The notes beneath the pieces are model-generated. The model saw only the letters and a program-made list of their open reading frames with translations, ran no database searches and was not told the DNA's origin. From Streptomyces lunaelactis (lineage in GTDB: Bacteria > Actinomycetota > Actinomycetes > Streptomycetales > Streptomycetaceae): a stretch of DNA of 64,000 bases. The first letter of the stretch is position 1. Every line of letters starts with the position of its first letter. The position numbers were made by a program, and so were the translations under genes. The stretch spans positions 992,001 through 1,056,000 of the forward strand of contig NZ_CP026304.1 of NCBI RefSeq assembly GCF_003054555.1, in the 5' to 3' direction. Of the stretch, positions 17,770 to 26,681 are shown piece by piece.

Positions 17770-18618
17770 ATGGACAAGGAATCAGGTGCGGCGGCGGCCG
17801 CAGGTGTGACATCGAGCCGTGAGGTCTTCGGCGCGCCGTGCTGGGTCAATCTGATGACTCGCGACCTCAAGGACGCGCAGGAGTTCTACGGCGCGGTCCT
17901 CGGGTGGCGATTCCGGAGGACCCGACTCGGGGCCGGCTTCAGTCTCGCTGTCTCCAACGGCGCGCCGGTCGCCAGTATCGGCGCCCTCGAGGCCGCCCTG
18001 CACGCCCCGGCCGGCTGGACGCCGTACTTCGCGGTCACTGATGTGGATGTGTCCGCCGCGCGTATCCGGGAACGCAGCGCCACCGTCGCCGTGGGGCCGC
18101 TCCGCTTCCCTGTGGGCCGTGGCGCCCTGGCAGCGGACCGGGACGGCGCCGTCTTCGGCATCTGGGAGGGCGAGCTCATCCCCGACTGGCTGACCTGGCG
18201 CAAGAACGCGCCCGCCTGGCTGCGCCTGCGGACCCGGAACGCCTTCGAAGCCGCGATCTTCTACGCAGAAGTGCTCGACTGGGCGTCCGAGCAGGCAGGC
18301 TGCTGTCAGGTCGACTACGAAGGGGACGAGGTCGTACTGCGCCAGGAGGGGCACGTGGTCGCCCGCCTCAGCTCCGGTGCCGTCGAAACGGCACCGGATC
18401 CGCTGATCCAGCCCCGGTGGCACGTCCACTTCCCTGTCGCCGACGTGGAGGCCACCGTCGAGGCGGCGCGCCGCCATGGCGGCTCTGTCCTCGGGCGGCA
18501 GACCACGCCCAGCGGCGTCACGGAGGTCAAGCTGCGCGACGCCGACGGGGCGTTGTTCACCGTTGCCGGCCGCCCTGCTCGGGGCGATGCGCGTCAGCCG
18601 GCCGGAACCGGGACCTGA
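17770..18618 (+). CDS. VOC family protein with two glyoxalase-like domains
   Basis: 282-residue protein made of two vicinal-oxygen-chelate domains (about 20-140 and 145-270). The first begins GAPCWVNLMTRDLKDAQEFYGAVLGWRF and the second AWLRLRTRNAFEAAIFYAEVLDW, the usual beta-alpha-beta start. This tandem form is common in actinobacteria and often unassigned; it may bind or modify small molecules, or be the CFP32/SgaA-like type. Its 3' end overlaps the convergent ATPase gene by 25 bp. Confidence 0.88.
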   Translation: MDKESGAAAAAGVTSSREVFGAPCWVNLMTRDLKDAQEFYGAVLGWRFRRTRLGAGFSLAVSNGAPVASIGALEAALHAPAGWTPYFAVTDVDVSAARIRERSATVAVGPLRFPVGRGALAADRDGAVFGIWEGELIPDWLTWRKNAPAWLRLRTRNAFEAAIFYAEVLDWASEQAGCCQVDYEGDEVVLRQEGHVVARLSSGAVETAPDPLIQPRWHVHFPVADVEATVEAARRHGGSVLGRQTTPSGVTEVKLRDADGALFTVAGRPARGDARQPAGTGT

Positions 18619-19076
18619 GGGCTCGTGGGCGGCAGCCGGAACTCGCTCATGGGCGGCATCGCGACCGGCGTGGCCCGCACGATGCGCTCGGCTGCCTTCA
18701 CCCGCCTGCTGAACCAGATGACCTTGCCCGTGGCCGTACCGCACGTACCCCAGCTGTCGCTGAGTACCGCGACGGTGGCGAGTCCGCCCTTCGAGGGGGA
18801 GGAACTGGTTACCCGAGGCATCCGGCGGTCCGTGTCCGCCACGGACGCGATCAGGTGCCGCCCCGTCCAGCGCAGCTCCACCACACACCTCTTGTCGCCG
18901 GACGCATGATGGACGACATTCCCGACGAGCTCGTCGACCGCTCGGCATACGGGAGTGATGTGCTGCTCGAGATGCCAGTGCCTCAGATGCGCTGCGAGAA
19001 TGCGCCGGACCTGGGGAATTCGCTCTGTGGTTGCCTGCACTTCCAAGGTGTAGCGGCAGGCGGCCGGGATATACAT
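18594..19076 (-). CDS. ATP-binding protein, RsbW-like anti-sigma kinase family
   Basis: 160-residue HATPase_c_2 protein. The N box (AVDELVGNVVHHA) carries the Glu and Asn that bind Mg-ATP, followed by a D-box-like SVADTDRRMP and a short G2 region (KGGLATVAVLSDSWGTCGTATGKVIWF). Streptomyces encode dozens of these; they sequester sigma factors or phosphorylate anti-anti-sigma partners. No sigma or STAS gene is adjacent, so its partner is unknown. It converges on and overlaps the VOC gene. Confidence 0.88.
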   Translation of the reverse strand: MYIPAACRYTLEVQATTERIPQVRRILAAHLRHWHLEQHITPVCRAVDELVGNVVHHASGDKRCVVELRWTGRHLIASVADTDRRMPRVTSSSPSKGGLATVAVLSDSWGTCGTATGKVIWFSRRVKAAERIVRATPVAMPPMSEFRLPPTSPQVPVPAG

Positions 19077-19218
19077 GACCGTGGCTCCTCACCGCGACCG
19101 CTTCACCCGTTCGGCAGTGGACCCCCGAGTGCGAAGAGTGAGCTCATGTCGCTTCTGGGTCACTAACCAGATTGACCTCGGGTGACCACAACCGCAACAC
19201 ACCAGACGTTTTCGCAGC

Positions 19219-20523
19219 TCAGGGGCCCGGTAAGCGGTCGGCGGCCCGTCGGGGACGCTTGCCCCGCAGCCATTGGCGGAGTGCCGAAAGCCTGGGGTGG
19301 CGTTCGTGCTGCTCGCGTACGCTGCGGTCCAGCTCCTCCATCAGGCGCTGGGTGCGATGGTCCGTATCCAGCTCGTCCAGGATCCGGTCGATCTCCGCGA
19401 GCAGTGCGCCTTGAAGCTGCCACTGGCGGGGGTGCCGCTGGATGCCTTCGAGCAGCAGCTCCGCCACCTCCTGACGCTTCGCGCCGGCCGCGGCGAGCTC
19501 TCCCGCCAGCCGGGACTCCGCCGCCTCGGCGCTCTCGCTCACCTGCGTGGTGACCAGTACCGCGAAGCTCACGAGGGTGTCCGCCACATGGGCCAGCAGT
19601 TCCTCGATGGCGACCCCCACCTCCGGCGGGAACAGGTCTTCGTTCCTGCGTTCCTTGGCGAGATCGGTGAGCGTCCGGGCCAGTACGCGCAGAACCACCG
19701 CGCAGATCTCAAGGGTGTCGAGCCCGGTGCGCAGGACGACGCGATGCAGCAGCCCTTCCTTGACCCGCGGGTTGAACCGGACGCTGTCCTCCGCCTGGCG
19801 GAGCGCCGCGTCCACCTCGGCGATGTCATTGTCGAGGCGACGCGCTTCGTGCAGCCGGGCGGCGGCACGTTCGACGGGGGTCGGGCTGCTCACCTGCTCA
19901 CCCATGCTCAGGAGCAGTCGGCGCATGCGACGGGCCAGATCCTGGATGGACTCCCCGGCGGTGCCGACCCAAACCGGGGGCACGAACACGAAGTTGAACA
20001 AGAGCCCCACCACCGCGCCGATCAGCGTCTCCAGGACCCGGTCCCAGGCGGTGGCCCCCACCCGGGTCACGCCAAGAACGAGCATGGCGCTGATCGCGAC
20101 CTCCGGGACGAACTCGTCCACACGGACGATTCGCCCCGCGATCAGAGAAGCCAGGATGATCAGACCGAGGCTCCACCACGTCAGTCCGACGAGCTCGCTG
20201 AAACCGACGGCGATCAGCACCCCGGCGACGACCGAGTTCACCCGGCGGATGCCTGTCGTGAGCGTGGAGTAGAGAGTGACCTGGACGACGAGCAGCGCGG
20301 TGAGGGGAGCGGTGAGGGGCGCAGGTTCGCTGCTCAGCTGCAGGGCGACGACATAGGCGAGCGTCGCGGCCGCGGTCGACCGCACAGTCTGGACGACGGC
20401 GGGGTCCCGGCGCCGGCTGACGAGCTCGGCCGGCAGCTCTCTCAGTGATTCACGGACATCACGCACCCGTTGGTACTTCCCGGTCCTGAGCACCGCAGAC
20501 CAGGAGCGGCCGTTTGGCCGCAT
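19219..20523 (-). CDS. FUSC/aromatic-acid-exporter-like membrane protein
   Basis: 434-residue protein. The N-terminal half has a block of about six membrane helices (about 45-195) typical of FUSC/ArAE exporters: RSTAAATLAYVVALQL, TALLVVQVTLYSTLTTGIRRV and LIGAVVGLLFNFVFVPPVW. The C-terminal half (about 200-434) is long, cytoplasmic and helical, with Arg/Glu-rich coiled-coil character. A TTA codon four codons before the stop (19231-19233) may place full translation under bldA control. It is monocistronic and divergent from the PHP gene. Confidence 0.85.
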   Translation of the reverse strand: MRPNGRSWSAVLRTGKYQRVRDVRESLRELPAELVSRRRDPAVVQTVRSTAAATLAYVVALQLSSEPAPLTAPLTALLVVQVTLYSTLTTGIRRVNSVVAGVLIAVGFSELVGLTWWSLGLIILASLIAGRIVRVDEFVPEVAISAMLVLGVTRVGATAWDRVLETLIGAVVGLLFNFVFVPPVWVGTAGESIQDLARRMRRLLLSMGEQVSSPTPVERAAARLHEARRLDNDIAEVDAALRQAEDSVRFNPRVKEGLLHRVVLRTGLDTLEICAVVLRVLARTLTDLAKERRNEDLFPPEVGVAIEELLAHVADTLVSFAVLVTTQVSESAEAAESRLAGELAAAGAKRQEVAELLLEGIQRHPRQWQLQGALLAEIDRILDELDTDHRTQRLMEELDRSVREQHERHPRLSALRQWLRGKRPRRAADRLPGP

Positions 20524-20643
20524 CGGGGTCCCGGCCCGTCCACTGGGGCGGCGCCGGTCCCGGCATACCCCTCAGCGTGCCGTCGTGCACCGATCGGGCG
20601 AGAGTGGAATCGACGGCTGCGGAACGACCGGCGGAGGGATCAG

Positions 20644-21684
20644 ATGCGACCCGTCGCGGCACTGGAACGGATCGCGTTTCTGCTGGAGCGCTCCGGAGCG
20701 GACAGCTACCGGCCCCAGGCCTTCCGCGCCGCCGCCGCGGCCCTGGCTCCGATGTCCGACGCCGAGATCGCCGAACGTGCGGCGGCGGGGTCGCTGGAAT
20801 CCGTCAGAGGCATCGGCCCGAAGACGGCGAAAGTCGTACGGGAAGCCCTGGCCGGCGACGTACCGGAGTACCTTCAGCGGCTGGAGCGAGAGATCGAGGC
20901 GGCCGTTTTGCCGACCGAAGGCGGAACCGAGCTGCGTGCTCTTCTGCGCGGCGACTGTCATCTGCACTCGGACTGGTCGGACGGCGGCAGCTCCATCGAG
21001 GCGATGGGCCGTGGAGCGATCGCTGTGGGCCACGAGTGGGCCGTACTCACCGACCATTCGCCCCGGCTGACCGTCGCACGTGGCCTCTCGGCCGAGCGGC
21101 TGCGCGAGCAGCTGGAGATCGTGGCGGAGCTGAACCGGCAATGGTCCCCGTTCCGGCTGCTGACCGGCATCGAGTGCGACATTCTGCCGGACGGCTCGCT
21201 CGACCAGGAACCGGAACTCCTCGACCGGCTCGACCTCGTGGTCGCCTCGGTCCATTCCGAACTGCGCATGAAATCAGCGGACATGACGCGGCGTCTGGTC
21301 GCCGCGGTGACGAACCCGCTGACCGATGTGCTCGGCCACTGCACAGGCCGGCTCGTCACGGGCAAGGGGCGGCCGGAGTCGCAGTTCGACGCTGAGGCGG
21401 TCTTCGCCGCCTGCGCGGCTCACGGCACTGCCGTGGAGATCAACAGCCGGCCCGAGCGGCTGGATCCCCCGCTGCGACTCCTCCGGCTCGCCGTGGCCGC
21501 CGGAGCCTTCTTCGCCATCGACACCGACGCGCACGCGCCGGGACAGCTCGAATGGCAGATCATCGGTTGCGCACGCGCGGAGGCCTGCGAGGTCCCCGCT
21601 CAGCGGGTGATCAACGCCCGGAGCGCGGCCGAGCTGCTCGACTGGACAGACAGCCAACAGGCACAGACGCGCAAAATTACCTAA
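20644..21684 (+). CDS. PHP-domain phosphoesterase (PolX-C-terminal-like)
   Basis: 346-residue protein. The N-terminal part (about 1-85) has a helix-hairpin-helix-like segment, LESVRGIGPKTAKVVREAL, as in DNA polymerase X-type proteins. The PHP domain follows (about 100-330), with metal ligands visible in GDCHLHSDWSDGG, LTDHSP, GIECDIL and AIDTDAHAP. It lacks the polymerase palm, so it is the stand-alone PHP form. A phosphoesterase or nuclease role in DNA metabolism is likely. GGAGGGA lies upstream of the ATG. Confidence 0.9.
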   Translation: MRPVAALERIAFLLERSGADSYRPQAFRAAAAALAPMSDAEIAERAAAGSLESVRGIGPKTAKVVREALAGDVPEYLQRLEREIEAAVLPTEGGTELRALLRGDCHLHSDWSDGGSSIEAMGRGAIAVGHEWAVLTDHSPRLTVARGLSAERLREQLEIVAELNRQWSPFRLLTGIECDILPDGSLDQEPELLDRLDLVVASVHSELRMKSADMTRRLVAAVTNPLTDVLGHCTGRLVTGKGRPESQFDAEAVFAACAAHGTAVEINSRPERLDPPLRLLRLAVAAGAFFAIDTDAHAPGQLEWQIIGCARAEACEVPAQRVINARSAAELLDWTDSQQAQTRKIT

Positions 21685-21790
21685 AGACGGTTCCCTGTTC
21701 AGGCGACGGCAGGCTACGCAGCCGCCCGTGGCGTCCCCGCCGCGGTCGGCTGCGACCGTGACCAGCGGCCTCCGGCCGGGCCCCGTGCCG

Positions 21791-22099
21791 TCACTCCTGT
21801 ACGGGAGTTCCCAGCATGGCCGACGCGGACTCGACCGGGCTGAGGACAGCCGGAGCGGCCGGCGCGGGGACGGTCCGGCACGTGAAGCCGAGGCGCGTCA
21901 GCGCCCTGGTCACCTCACCGGCGGTGAAGTCGCGGCGGTCCTGCTTGGTGATCACTTCCCCCACCTGCTTGACGGGGTAGGCGCGGCGACCGATGATCAC
22001 GGACTCGCCTGTCACAGGTTCGGGCTTGATGCCCTTCATCGACTCCTGTACATCGTTCTTGACCAGGTCAAAGGGGAAACGGGCGATGACGCAGCGCAT
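21791..22099 (-). CDS. Conserved hypothetical protein downstream of DEAD-box helicase
   Basis: 102-residue basic-to-neutral protein starting MRCVIARFPFDLVKNDVQ. The central part (SVIIGRRAYPVKQVGEVITKQDRRDFTAGEVTRAL) looks like a small mixed alpha/beta domain; the C-terminus is Pro/Ala-rich. I do not recognise a named domain. It follows the helicase by 70 bp on the same strand, so it may belong to the cold-shock cluster with the helicase and CspA. Confidence 0.75.
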   Translation of the reverse strand: MRCVIARFPFDLVKNDVQESMKGIKPEPVTGESVIIGRRAYPVKQVGEVITKQDRRDFTAGEVTRALTRLGFTCRTVPAPAAPAVLSPVESASAMLGTPVQE

Positions 22100-22169
22100 A
22101 TTGGCCTCAGCAAGATTGAGGGAAAAGCCCGGGAGTTCGAACGCGTGAGCCCTGATGTCGGCTCCGAGT

Positions 22170-23675
22170 CTATGCGGCGCTGCCGCGGCTGCGCCGCTGC
22201 GAGGAGCCCTGTGCGGGACGGCTGCGCCGCCCGCGCGAAGAAGAGCCGCCCCGCTTGGGACGCTCGACCACCGGTGCGGCGATGACGACGGGAACGCCCG
22301 AGGGGGCCTGAGCGCCGGTGATACGGCTCAGCTCGGCCTCGCCCGAGCGGACCTGGGTGGTCCGCGGGGTGATGCCGGCGTCGGCCATCAGGCGCGTCAT
22401 CTCGCGACGCTGGTTCGGCAGGACCAGAGTGACCACGCTGCCGGACTCGCCGGCGCGGGCAGTGCGTCCGCCGCGGTGCAGATAGTCCTTGTGATCGCCC
22501 GGCGGGTCGACGTTGACGACGAGGTCGAGGTTGTCGACGTGAATGCCGCGGGCCGCGACATTGGTGGCCACCAGCACCGTGACATGGCCGGACTTGAACT
22601 GGGCAAGCGTGCGGTTGCGCTGGGGCTGGGACTTGCCGCCGTGCAGCGCGGCAGCACGTACGCCGCTGTTCAGCAGGTGCTTGGTGAGCCCGTCCACAGC
22701 GTGCTTGGTGTCCAGGAACATGATCACCCGGCCGTCGCGGGCCGCGATCTCGGTGGTGGTGGCGTACTTGTCGGCGCCGTGGACGTGCAGCACGTGGTGC
22801 TCCATCGTCGTGACCGCGCCCGCGGAGGGGTCGACCGAGTGGACGACCGGGTCGTTCAGGTACCGGCGGACCAGGAGATCGACGTTACGGTCCAGGGTGG
22901 CCGAGAAGAGCATCCGCTGGCCATCGGGGCGTACCTGGTCGAGCAGTTCGGTGACCTGCGGCATGAAGCCCATGTCAGCCATCTGGTCGGCCTCGTCCAG
23001 CACGGTGATGGCGACACGGTCGAGGCGGCAGTCACCGCGTTCGATGAGGTCCTTGAGCCGGCCCGGCGTCGCCACGACGACTTCGGTCCCGGAACGCAGT
23101 GCGGCGGCCTGGCGGCCGATCGACATGCCGCCCACGACCGTGGTCAGCTGCAGCTTCAGCGACCGGGCGTAGGGGGTGAGCGCGTCGGTGACCTGCTGAG
23201 CGAGTTCCCGGGTGGGGACGAGGATCAGGGCCAGCGGCTTGCGCTGCTCGGCGCGCTGTCCGGCGGTGCGGGCGAGCAGCGCCAGACCGAAGGCGAGCGT
23301 CTTGCCCGATCCGGTGCGTCCACGGCCCAGTACGTCACGGCCGGCCAGCGAGTTCGGCAGCGTGGCGGACTGGATCGGGAACGGCTCGTTCATGCCGAGA
23401 CCGGTGAGCGTCTTCAACAGCTCGGCGGGCATGTCCAGTTCGGCGAAGGTCGCCGCCGCGGGCAGCGCCGGGGTGACGGTGACCGGCAGCGCGAACTCCC
23501 CCTTCAGAGCGGCGGGTCGACGCCCGTAGCCGCCGGAACGGCTCGGGGCGCCGGAGCGGCCCGGAGCGCCTGAGCGGCTGGGGGCCTGTGCGCGGTAGCC
23601 GCCCCGGCCGGAGCCGGCAGAACCACCCGTACGGGTGCGGGAGTAGCGGTCGTTGGTGCGGGCTGTGCGGTTCAT
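22170..23675 (-). CDS. DEAD-box RNA helicase
   Basis: 501-residue ATP-dependent RNA helicase. Motifs in order: Q motif (MNEPFPIQ, about 95-102), Walker A (GRTGSGKT, about 119-126), PTREL, VLDEAD, SAT (LFSATLD), then domain 2 with VATNVAARGIHVD and HRGGRTARAG. The N-terminal 60 residues and C-terminal 30 are low-complexity, rich in Arg, Gly and Ser, typical RNA-binding tails. AGGAAGG precedes the ATG at 23675. It lies just downstream of cspA across a strong terminator; both probably act in cold-shock RNA remodelling. Confidence 0.95.
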   Translation of the reverse strand: MNRTARTNDRYSRTRTGGSAGSGRGGYRAQAPSRSGAPGRSGAPSRSGGYGRRPAALKGEFALPVTVTPALPAAATFAELDMPAELLKTLTGLGMNEPFPIQSATLPNSLAGRDVLGRGRTGSGKTLAFGLALLARTAGQRAEQRKPLALILVPTRELAQQVTDALTPYARSLKLQLTTVVGGMSIGRQAAALRSGTEVVVATPGRLKDLIERGDCRLDRVAITVLDEADQMADMGFMPQVTELLDQVRPDGQRMLFSATLDRNVDLLVRRYLNDPVVHSVDPSAGAVTTMEHHVLHVHGADKYATTTEIAARDGRVIMFLDTKHAVDGLTKHLLNSGVRAAALHGGKSQPQRNRTLAQFKSGHVTVLVATNVAARGIHVDNLDLVVNVDPPGDHKDYLHRGGRTARAGESGSVVTLVLPNQRREMTRLMADAGITPRTTQVRSGEAELSRITGAQAPSGVPVVIAAPVVERPKRGGSSSRGRRSRPAQGSSQRRSRGSAA

Positions 23676-23954
23676 GCAGAACCTTCCTCGATGCGGCACG
23701 TATCGAGGAATTCTCGGCAGGAACACATGGCCGGAGAATCGCAGGAACGAGCCGGGAAAAGACGAAAACGAAGCCGGGCCGCGACGGAAAACAGCGGTGC
23801 CTGGCGCAAAGAATGCTCGACGTCGGCCGAGCGGAGGCGGCGGGATCCGGACCGTGGAGGCCGAGAACGACCTCGGTCAGGCCTGAGCCGTGAGCGGGTC
23901 CGCCGGGGGCAGGACAGCAGCGAAATACTGGTGATCCTTGAGAAAACAGCAACG

Positions 23955-23990
23955 AGCTGGGGCCCGCACCCCGAGGTGCGGGCCCCAGCT
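23955..23990 (-). terminator. Strong rho-independent terminator of the cold-shock gene
   Basis: A perfect 16-bp stem (23955-23970 with 23975-23990) has a CCGA/TCGG loop. Read on the minus strand it is followed by CGTTGCTGTTTTCTC. It begins 19 bp after the CspA stop and separates cspA from the helicase gene. Confidence 0.92.
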
Positions 23991-24008
23991 ACGCCATACG
24001 CTTCAGCG

Positions 24009-24212
24009 TCAGGCGGGAACGATGTTCTCCGCCTGCGGGCCCTTCTGGCCCTGCGTGACGTCGAAGTTCACCTTCTGGCCTTCCTGGAGCTCACGGAAGC
24101 CCTGGGCGGCAATGTTCGAGTAGTGGGCGAAGACGTCGGGGCCGCCACCCTCCTGCTCGATGAAGCCGAAACCCTTTTCCGCGTTGAACCACTTCACGGT
24201 GCCTGTAGCCAT
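24009..24212 (-). CDS. Cold-shock protein, CspA family
   Basis: 67-residue single cold-shock (OB-fold) domain. RNP1 (KGFGFIEQ) and RNP2 (VFAHYS) nucleic-acid-binding motifs are both present, in the standard [18 protein letters not shown] context. GAAGGAGA precedes the ATG. It binds single-stranded RNA/DNA and acts as an RNA chaperone. It is monocistronic, with its own long leader and terminator. Confidence 0.97.
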   Translation of the reverse strand: MATGTVKWFNAEKGFGFIEQEGGGPDVFAHYSNIAAQGFRELQEGQKVNFDVTQGQKGPQAENIVPA

Positions 24213-24447
24213 GTCATTCTCCTTCAGGGCAATGCCCGGAGGCTCACACTGTGCGAGCCCCACGTCGCCGTGATGATGCCCCGTCCGGAAAAAGTGCCGG
24301 AAATACAAAAGTGCGCCCACCGGTACATAAAACCAGCGAGAGCACTTGAAGTCTTTGGGAACCACAACTGCAACTGAGATCGACAGTAGCACGATGCGAA
24401 CGATTGTGCACGGCAAGTACTTACATTTCGCCCACCGGTGCGCCGAA
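24213..24447 (-). promoter_or_regulatory. Long AT-richer leader/promoter region of the cold-shock gene
   Basis: 235 bp upstream of cspA, clearly richer in A and T than neighbouring DNA and without a gene. Long structured leaders are common for cold-shock genes and control translation by temperature. I could not fix a promoter or fold a thermosensor by eye. Confidence 0.45.
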
Positions 24448-25134
24448 TCAAAACGGCACAGGGGGTTCGTACGACTGCCAGTCGTCCAGGTCGGCGATGG
24501 ACCAGGGCCGGCCGTCGTCGGTGCGAAGCTCGACCCGGTCGACAGCCCCGGCCGCTCCGTACGCGATCCAGGTCGCGCGCCCGGACTCCGGGACCCACCA
24601 GTCCCCCGCGTCACGGGCCGTGCCGTCCTTGAGCAGCAGTCGGCAGGTGTAGTGCGCGCCGGGGCGGCCGTCCGTGATCTGCATGACCATGACCCGCTGG
24701 CCACCGGCCAGGCTCGGTTCGACCGTGCCGACCGTGGATCCCGTCGAGGTGACGAGCACGGCGCCGCGGTCGCTGGCGGTGATGGGCGCCGTGGTGGGCG
24801 ACCGGTCATTGCCGATGATCGTCACGACACCCGCGCCGAGGCCGATCCCGACGGCCGCGGCGGCTGCGACCAGGACGGGGACGCGGTACGGTCGGCGCCG
24901 TGCCGGCCTTCGTAGCTGGAGGCGGTCCAGGACCCGCGCCTCGAACCCGGCCGGAGGGGCGACGGCCGGCGCCGCCGGCAGCACGGCGTCCATCGTCCGC
25001 GACACCTCGTCGTACGTGGCCCGGCAGGCGCGGCAGTCGTCCAGGTGCTCCAGCAGGGCGGTCTGCTCGTCCGGGAGCAGCCCGCCGAGCGCGAGAGCGA
25101 TCAGCTGGTCCTCGGTGGGGTGGCCCTCAGCCAT
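24448..25134 (-). CDS. Anti-sigma factor, zinc-finger/RskA-like
   Basis: 228-residue single-pass membrane protein. The cytoplasmic N-terminal anti-sigma domain has the zinc-binding pattern HLDDCRAC (about 30-37). A membrane helix follows (about 85-107), then an extracytoplasmic RskA-like domain (about 108-228) with [21 protein letters not shown]. It overlaps the sigma gene by 8 bp, the classic sigma/anti-sigma pair. It should hold the sigma factor at the membrane until proteolysis frees it. Confidence 0.93.
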   Translation of the reverse strand: MAEGHPTEDQLIALALGGLLPDEQTALLEHLDDCRACRATYDEVSRTMDAVLPAAPAVAPPAGFEARVLDRLQLRRPARRRPYRVPVLVAAAAAVGIGLGAGVVTIIGNDRSPTTAPITASDRGAVLVTSTGSTVGTVEPSLAGGQRVMVMQITDGRPGAHYTCRLLLKDGTARDAGDWWVPESGRATWIAYGAAGAVDRVELRTDDGRPWSIADLDDWQSYEPPVPF

Positions 25135-25705
25135 GGCTCTCCTCCTTCAGCGCGTCGCGCAGCCTGCGCAGGCCGGTGCGGATACGGGTCTTGGCGGTGC
25201 CGAGCGGAATATGCTCGTGCTGCCCCACCTCCGCCGCGGTGCACCCGCCGAGGACGGCGAGGGCGACGGCGCGCGCCTGCTCGAGTGGGAGCGCGCGGAG
25301 CCGTTCGACCGCCCGTCTGCTTTCGAGAGCGACGAGCGCGAGCCGTTCCGGTTCCTCGCTCTGCAGCGTCGCGCCGATGAGACGCTCCAGGGTGTCGGCG
25401 AGCACGGGCGTCGGCCGCCGGGCCCGGACCGCGTCAATGGCCGCGTTGCGGGTGATGGTCAGCAGCCAGGTGAGCACCGATGCACGGCGGGGGTCGTAGT
25501 TCCCGGCAGCGCGCCACGCACGTACGAAGACCTCCTGGCTGACGTCCTCGGCCAGGCCCGGCTCGCGGGTGACCGACAGCGCGAGCCCGTACACGGCGTC
25601 CTGGAAGCGGCGGACGAACGCCGTCGACGCCGCCTCGTCGCCGATCGCGAAGCCGGCGATGAGCGACGCGTCGTCGGTGCGGTCCGCGCGCGAGAACAGC
25701 TCCAC
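25127..25705 (-). CDS. ECF RNA polymerase sigma factor, SigK-like
   Basis: Group IV sigma factor with region 2 (VYGLALSVTREPGLAEDVSQEVFVRAW) and region 4 (LPLEQARAVALAVLGGCTAAEVGQHEHIPLGTAKTRIRTGLRRLRDAL). I take the GTG at 25705 (start VELFSRADRTDD), which gives 192 residues; a frame open to 25774 would add an unlikely Arg/Gly-rich tail. It is coupled to the anti-sigma gene. The divergent secreted-repeat lipoprotein at 25810 is a probable target, as such lipoproteins often neighbour SigK-type pairs. Confidence 0.92.
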   Translation of the reverse strand: MELFSRADRTDDASLIAGFAIGDEAASTAFVRRFQDAVYGLALSVTREPGLAEDVSQEVFVRAWRAAGNYDPRRASVLTWLLTITRNAAIDAVRARRPTPVLADTLERLIGATLQSEEPERLALVALESRRAVERLRALPLEQARAVALAVLGGCTAAEVGQHEHIPLGTAKTRIRTGLRRLRDALKEESHG

Positions 25706-25809
25706 ACTTGAACATACGTTGCCGGGGCGCCCGGAGATTGCGCCGCCGCGACGCAATCCGTTGCCGCTTCCCACCCGTACAACCTGGGTCGAGAAGGGAC
25801 GGCACCATC

Positions 25810-26301
25810 ATGAGCAGAAGCGCACTCGGGACGGCCGCACTCCTCATCGCAGCGGCACTCGGGCTCGCCGGCTGTGGAGGCGGCGGGAGCGGCGGTGAAT
25901 CCGCCGCCCGGGACACCTCCACCATCAAGGCCGCGGACTCCTCCCTGGGCAGGATCCTCGTCGACGGCAACGGCCGGACGCTGTATCTGTTCACCGGGGA
26001 CAGCCAGAACACGAACGCGATGGACTGCGACGCGGCATGCCTGCGGCTGTGGCCCCCGATGGAGGGCACGCCGAAGGCGGGCGCGGGTGTCGACGCGAGC
26101 CGGATCGGCTCCACCGCCGCGAAGGGCGACAAGACCCAGGCGACGTATGCGGGGCATCCGCTGTACTACTACGCCGACGACAAGTCGGCCGGTGATGTGA
26201 ACGGCCAGGGCATCGACAAGATCTGGTACGTCCTCGACGCAGCGGGCAGCGCGATCACCAAGTCGCCGAAGCCGGCCGACAACGGCGGCTACGGCTACTG
26301 A
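25810..26301 (+). CDS. Secreted-repeat (COG4315-type) lipoprotein
   Basis: 163-residue lipoprotein. The lipobox is LGLAGCGGGG, followed by a Gly/Ser linker and two copies of the secreted-repeat motif: ILVDGNGRTLYLFTGDSQN with CDAACLRLWPPM, and ATYAGHPLYYYADDKSAGDVNGQGI with IWYVL. Their function is unknown; redox or heme-related cell-surface roles have been suggested. It is divergent from the sigma/anti-sigma pair across 104 bp, suggesting joint regulation. Confidence 0.9.
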   Translation: MSRSALGTAALLIAAALGLAGCGGGGSGGESAARDTSTIKAADSSLGRILVDGNGRTLYLFTGDSQNTNAMDCDAACLRLWPPMEGTPKAGAGVDASRIGSTAAKGDKTQATYAGHPLYYYADDKSAGDVNGQGIDKIWYVLDAAGSAITKSPKPADNGGYGY

Positions 26302-26370
26302 GCCTCTCCGGAGGGGTGACGGGCCGCGGAGAGCCGTGTCCGCAGACGGGGGTCAGCCGTTGGTCAGGGC

Positions 26371-26652
26371 GTGATCAAAGCACAGCGCGTTCTCGCCGTC
26401 GTAGCCCTCGCTGCCGGTGCCTCGGCTCTCGCGGCACCCGCCGCGAGCGCTGCGGTCTCCGCCGATCAGCCCGCCCAGGTGCTGTCCGTCGCCCAGCTCG
26501 ACGAGCTCGCCGCGAGCTCCGTGCCCCCCGAGCACCGGGCGGAGGTGCCGTCCGTGTCCGGTCAGCTCGGCGGCCTCGGCCGGCTGAACCAGACCCACCA
26601 GCTCACCGACCAGGCCGCGCCGGTAACGGGACTGCTGCCCGCCGTGCGGTAG
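26371..26652 (+). CDS. Small secreted protein, unknown function
   Basis: 93-residue protein starting at GTG 26371. A clear Sec signal peptide (VLAVVALAAGASALAAPAASA) leaves a mature part of about 64 residues rich in Gln, Leu, Ala and Pro, without Cys and without chaplin or rodlin motifs. No strong ribosome site is visible. It ends 30 bp before the convergent operon at 26682. Confidence 0.65.
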   Translation: MIKAQRVLAVVALAAGASALAAPAASAAVSADQPAQVLSVAQLDELAASSVPPEHRAEVPSVSGQLGGLGRLNQTHQLTDQAAPVTGLLPAVR

Positions 26653-26681
26653 CGGCTCCCCCCAGTCGTCACCGGTTTCGG

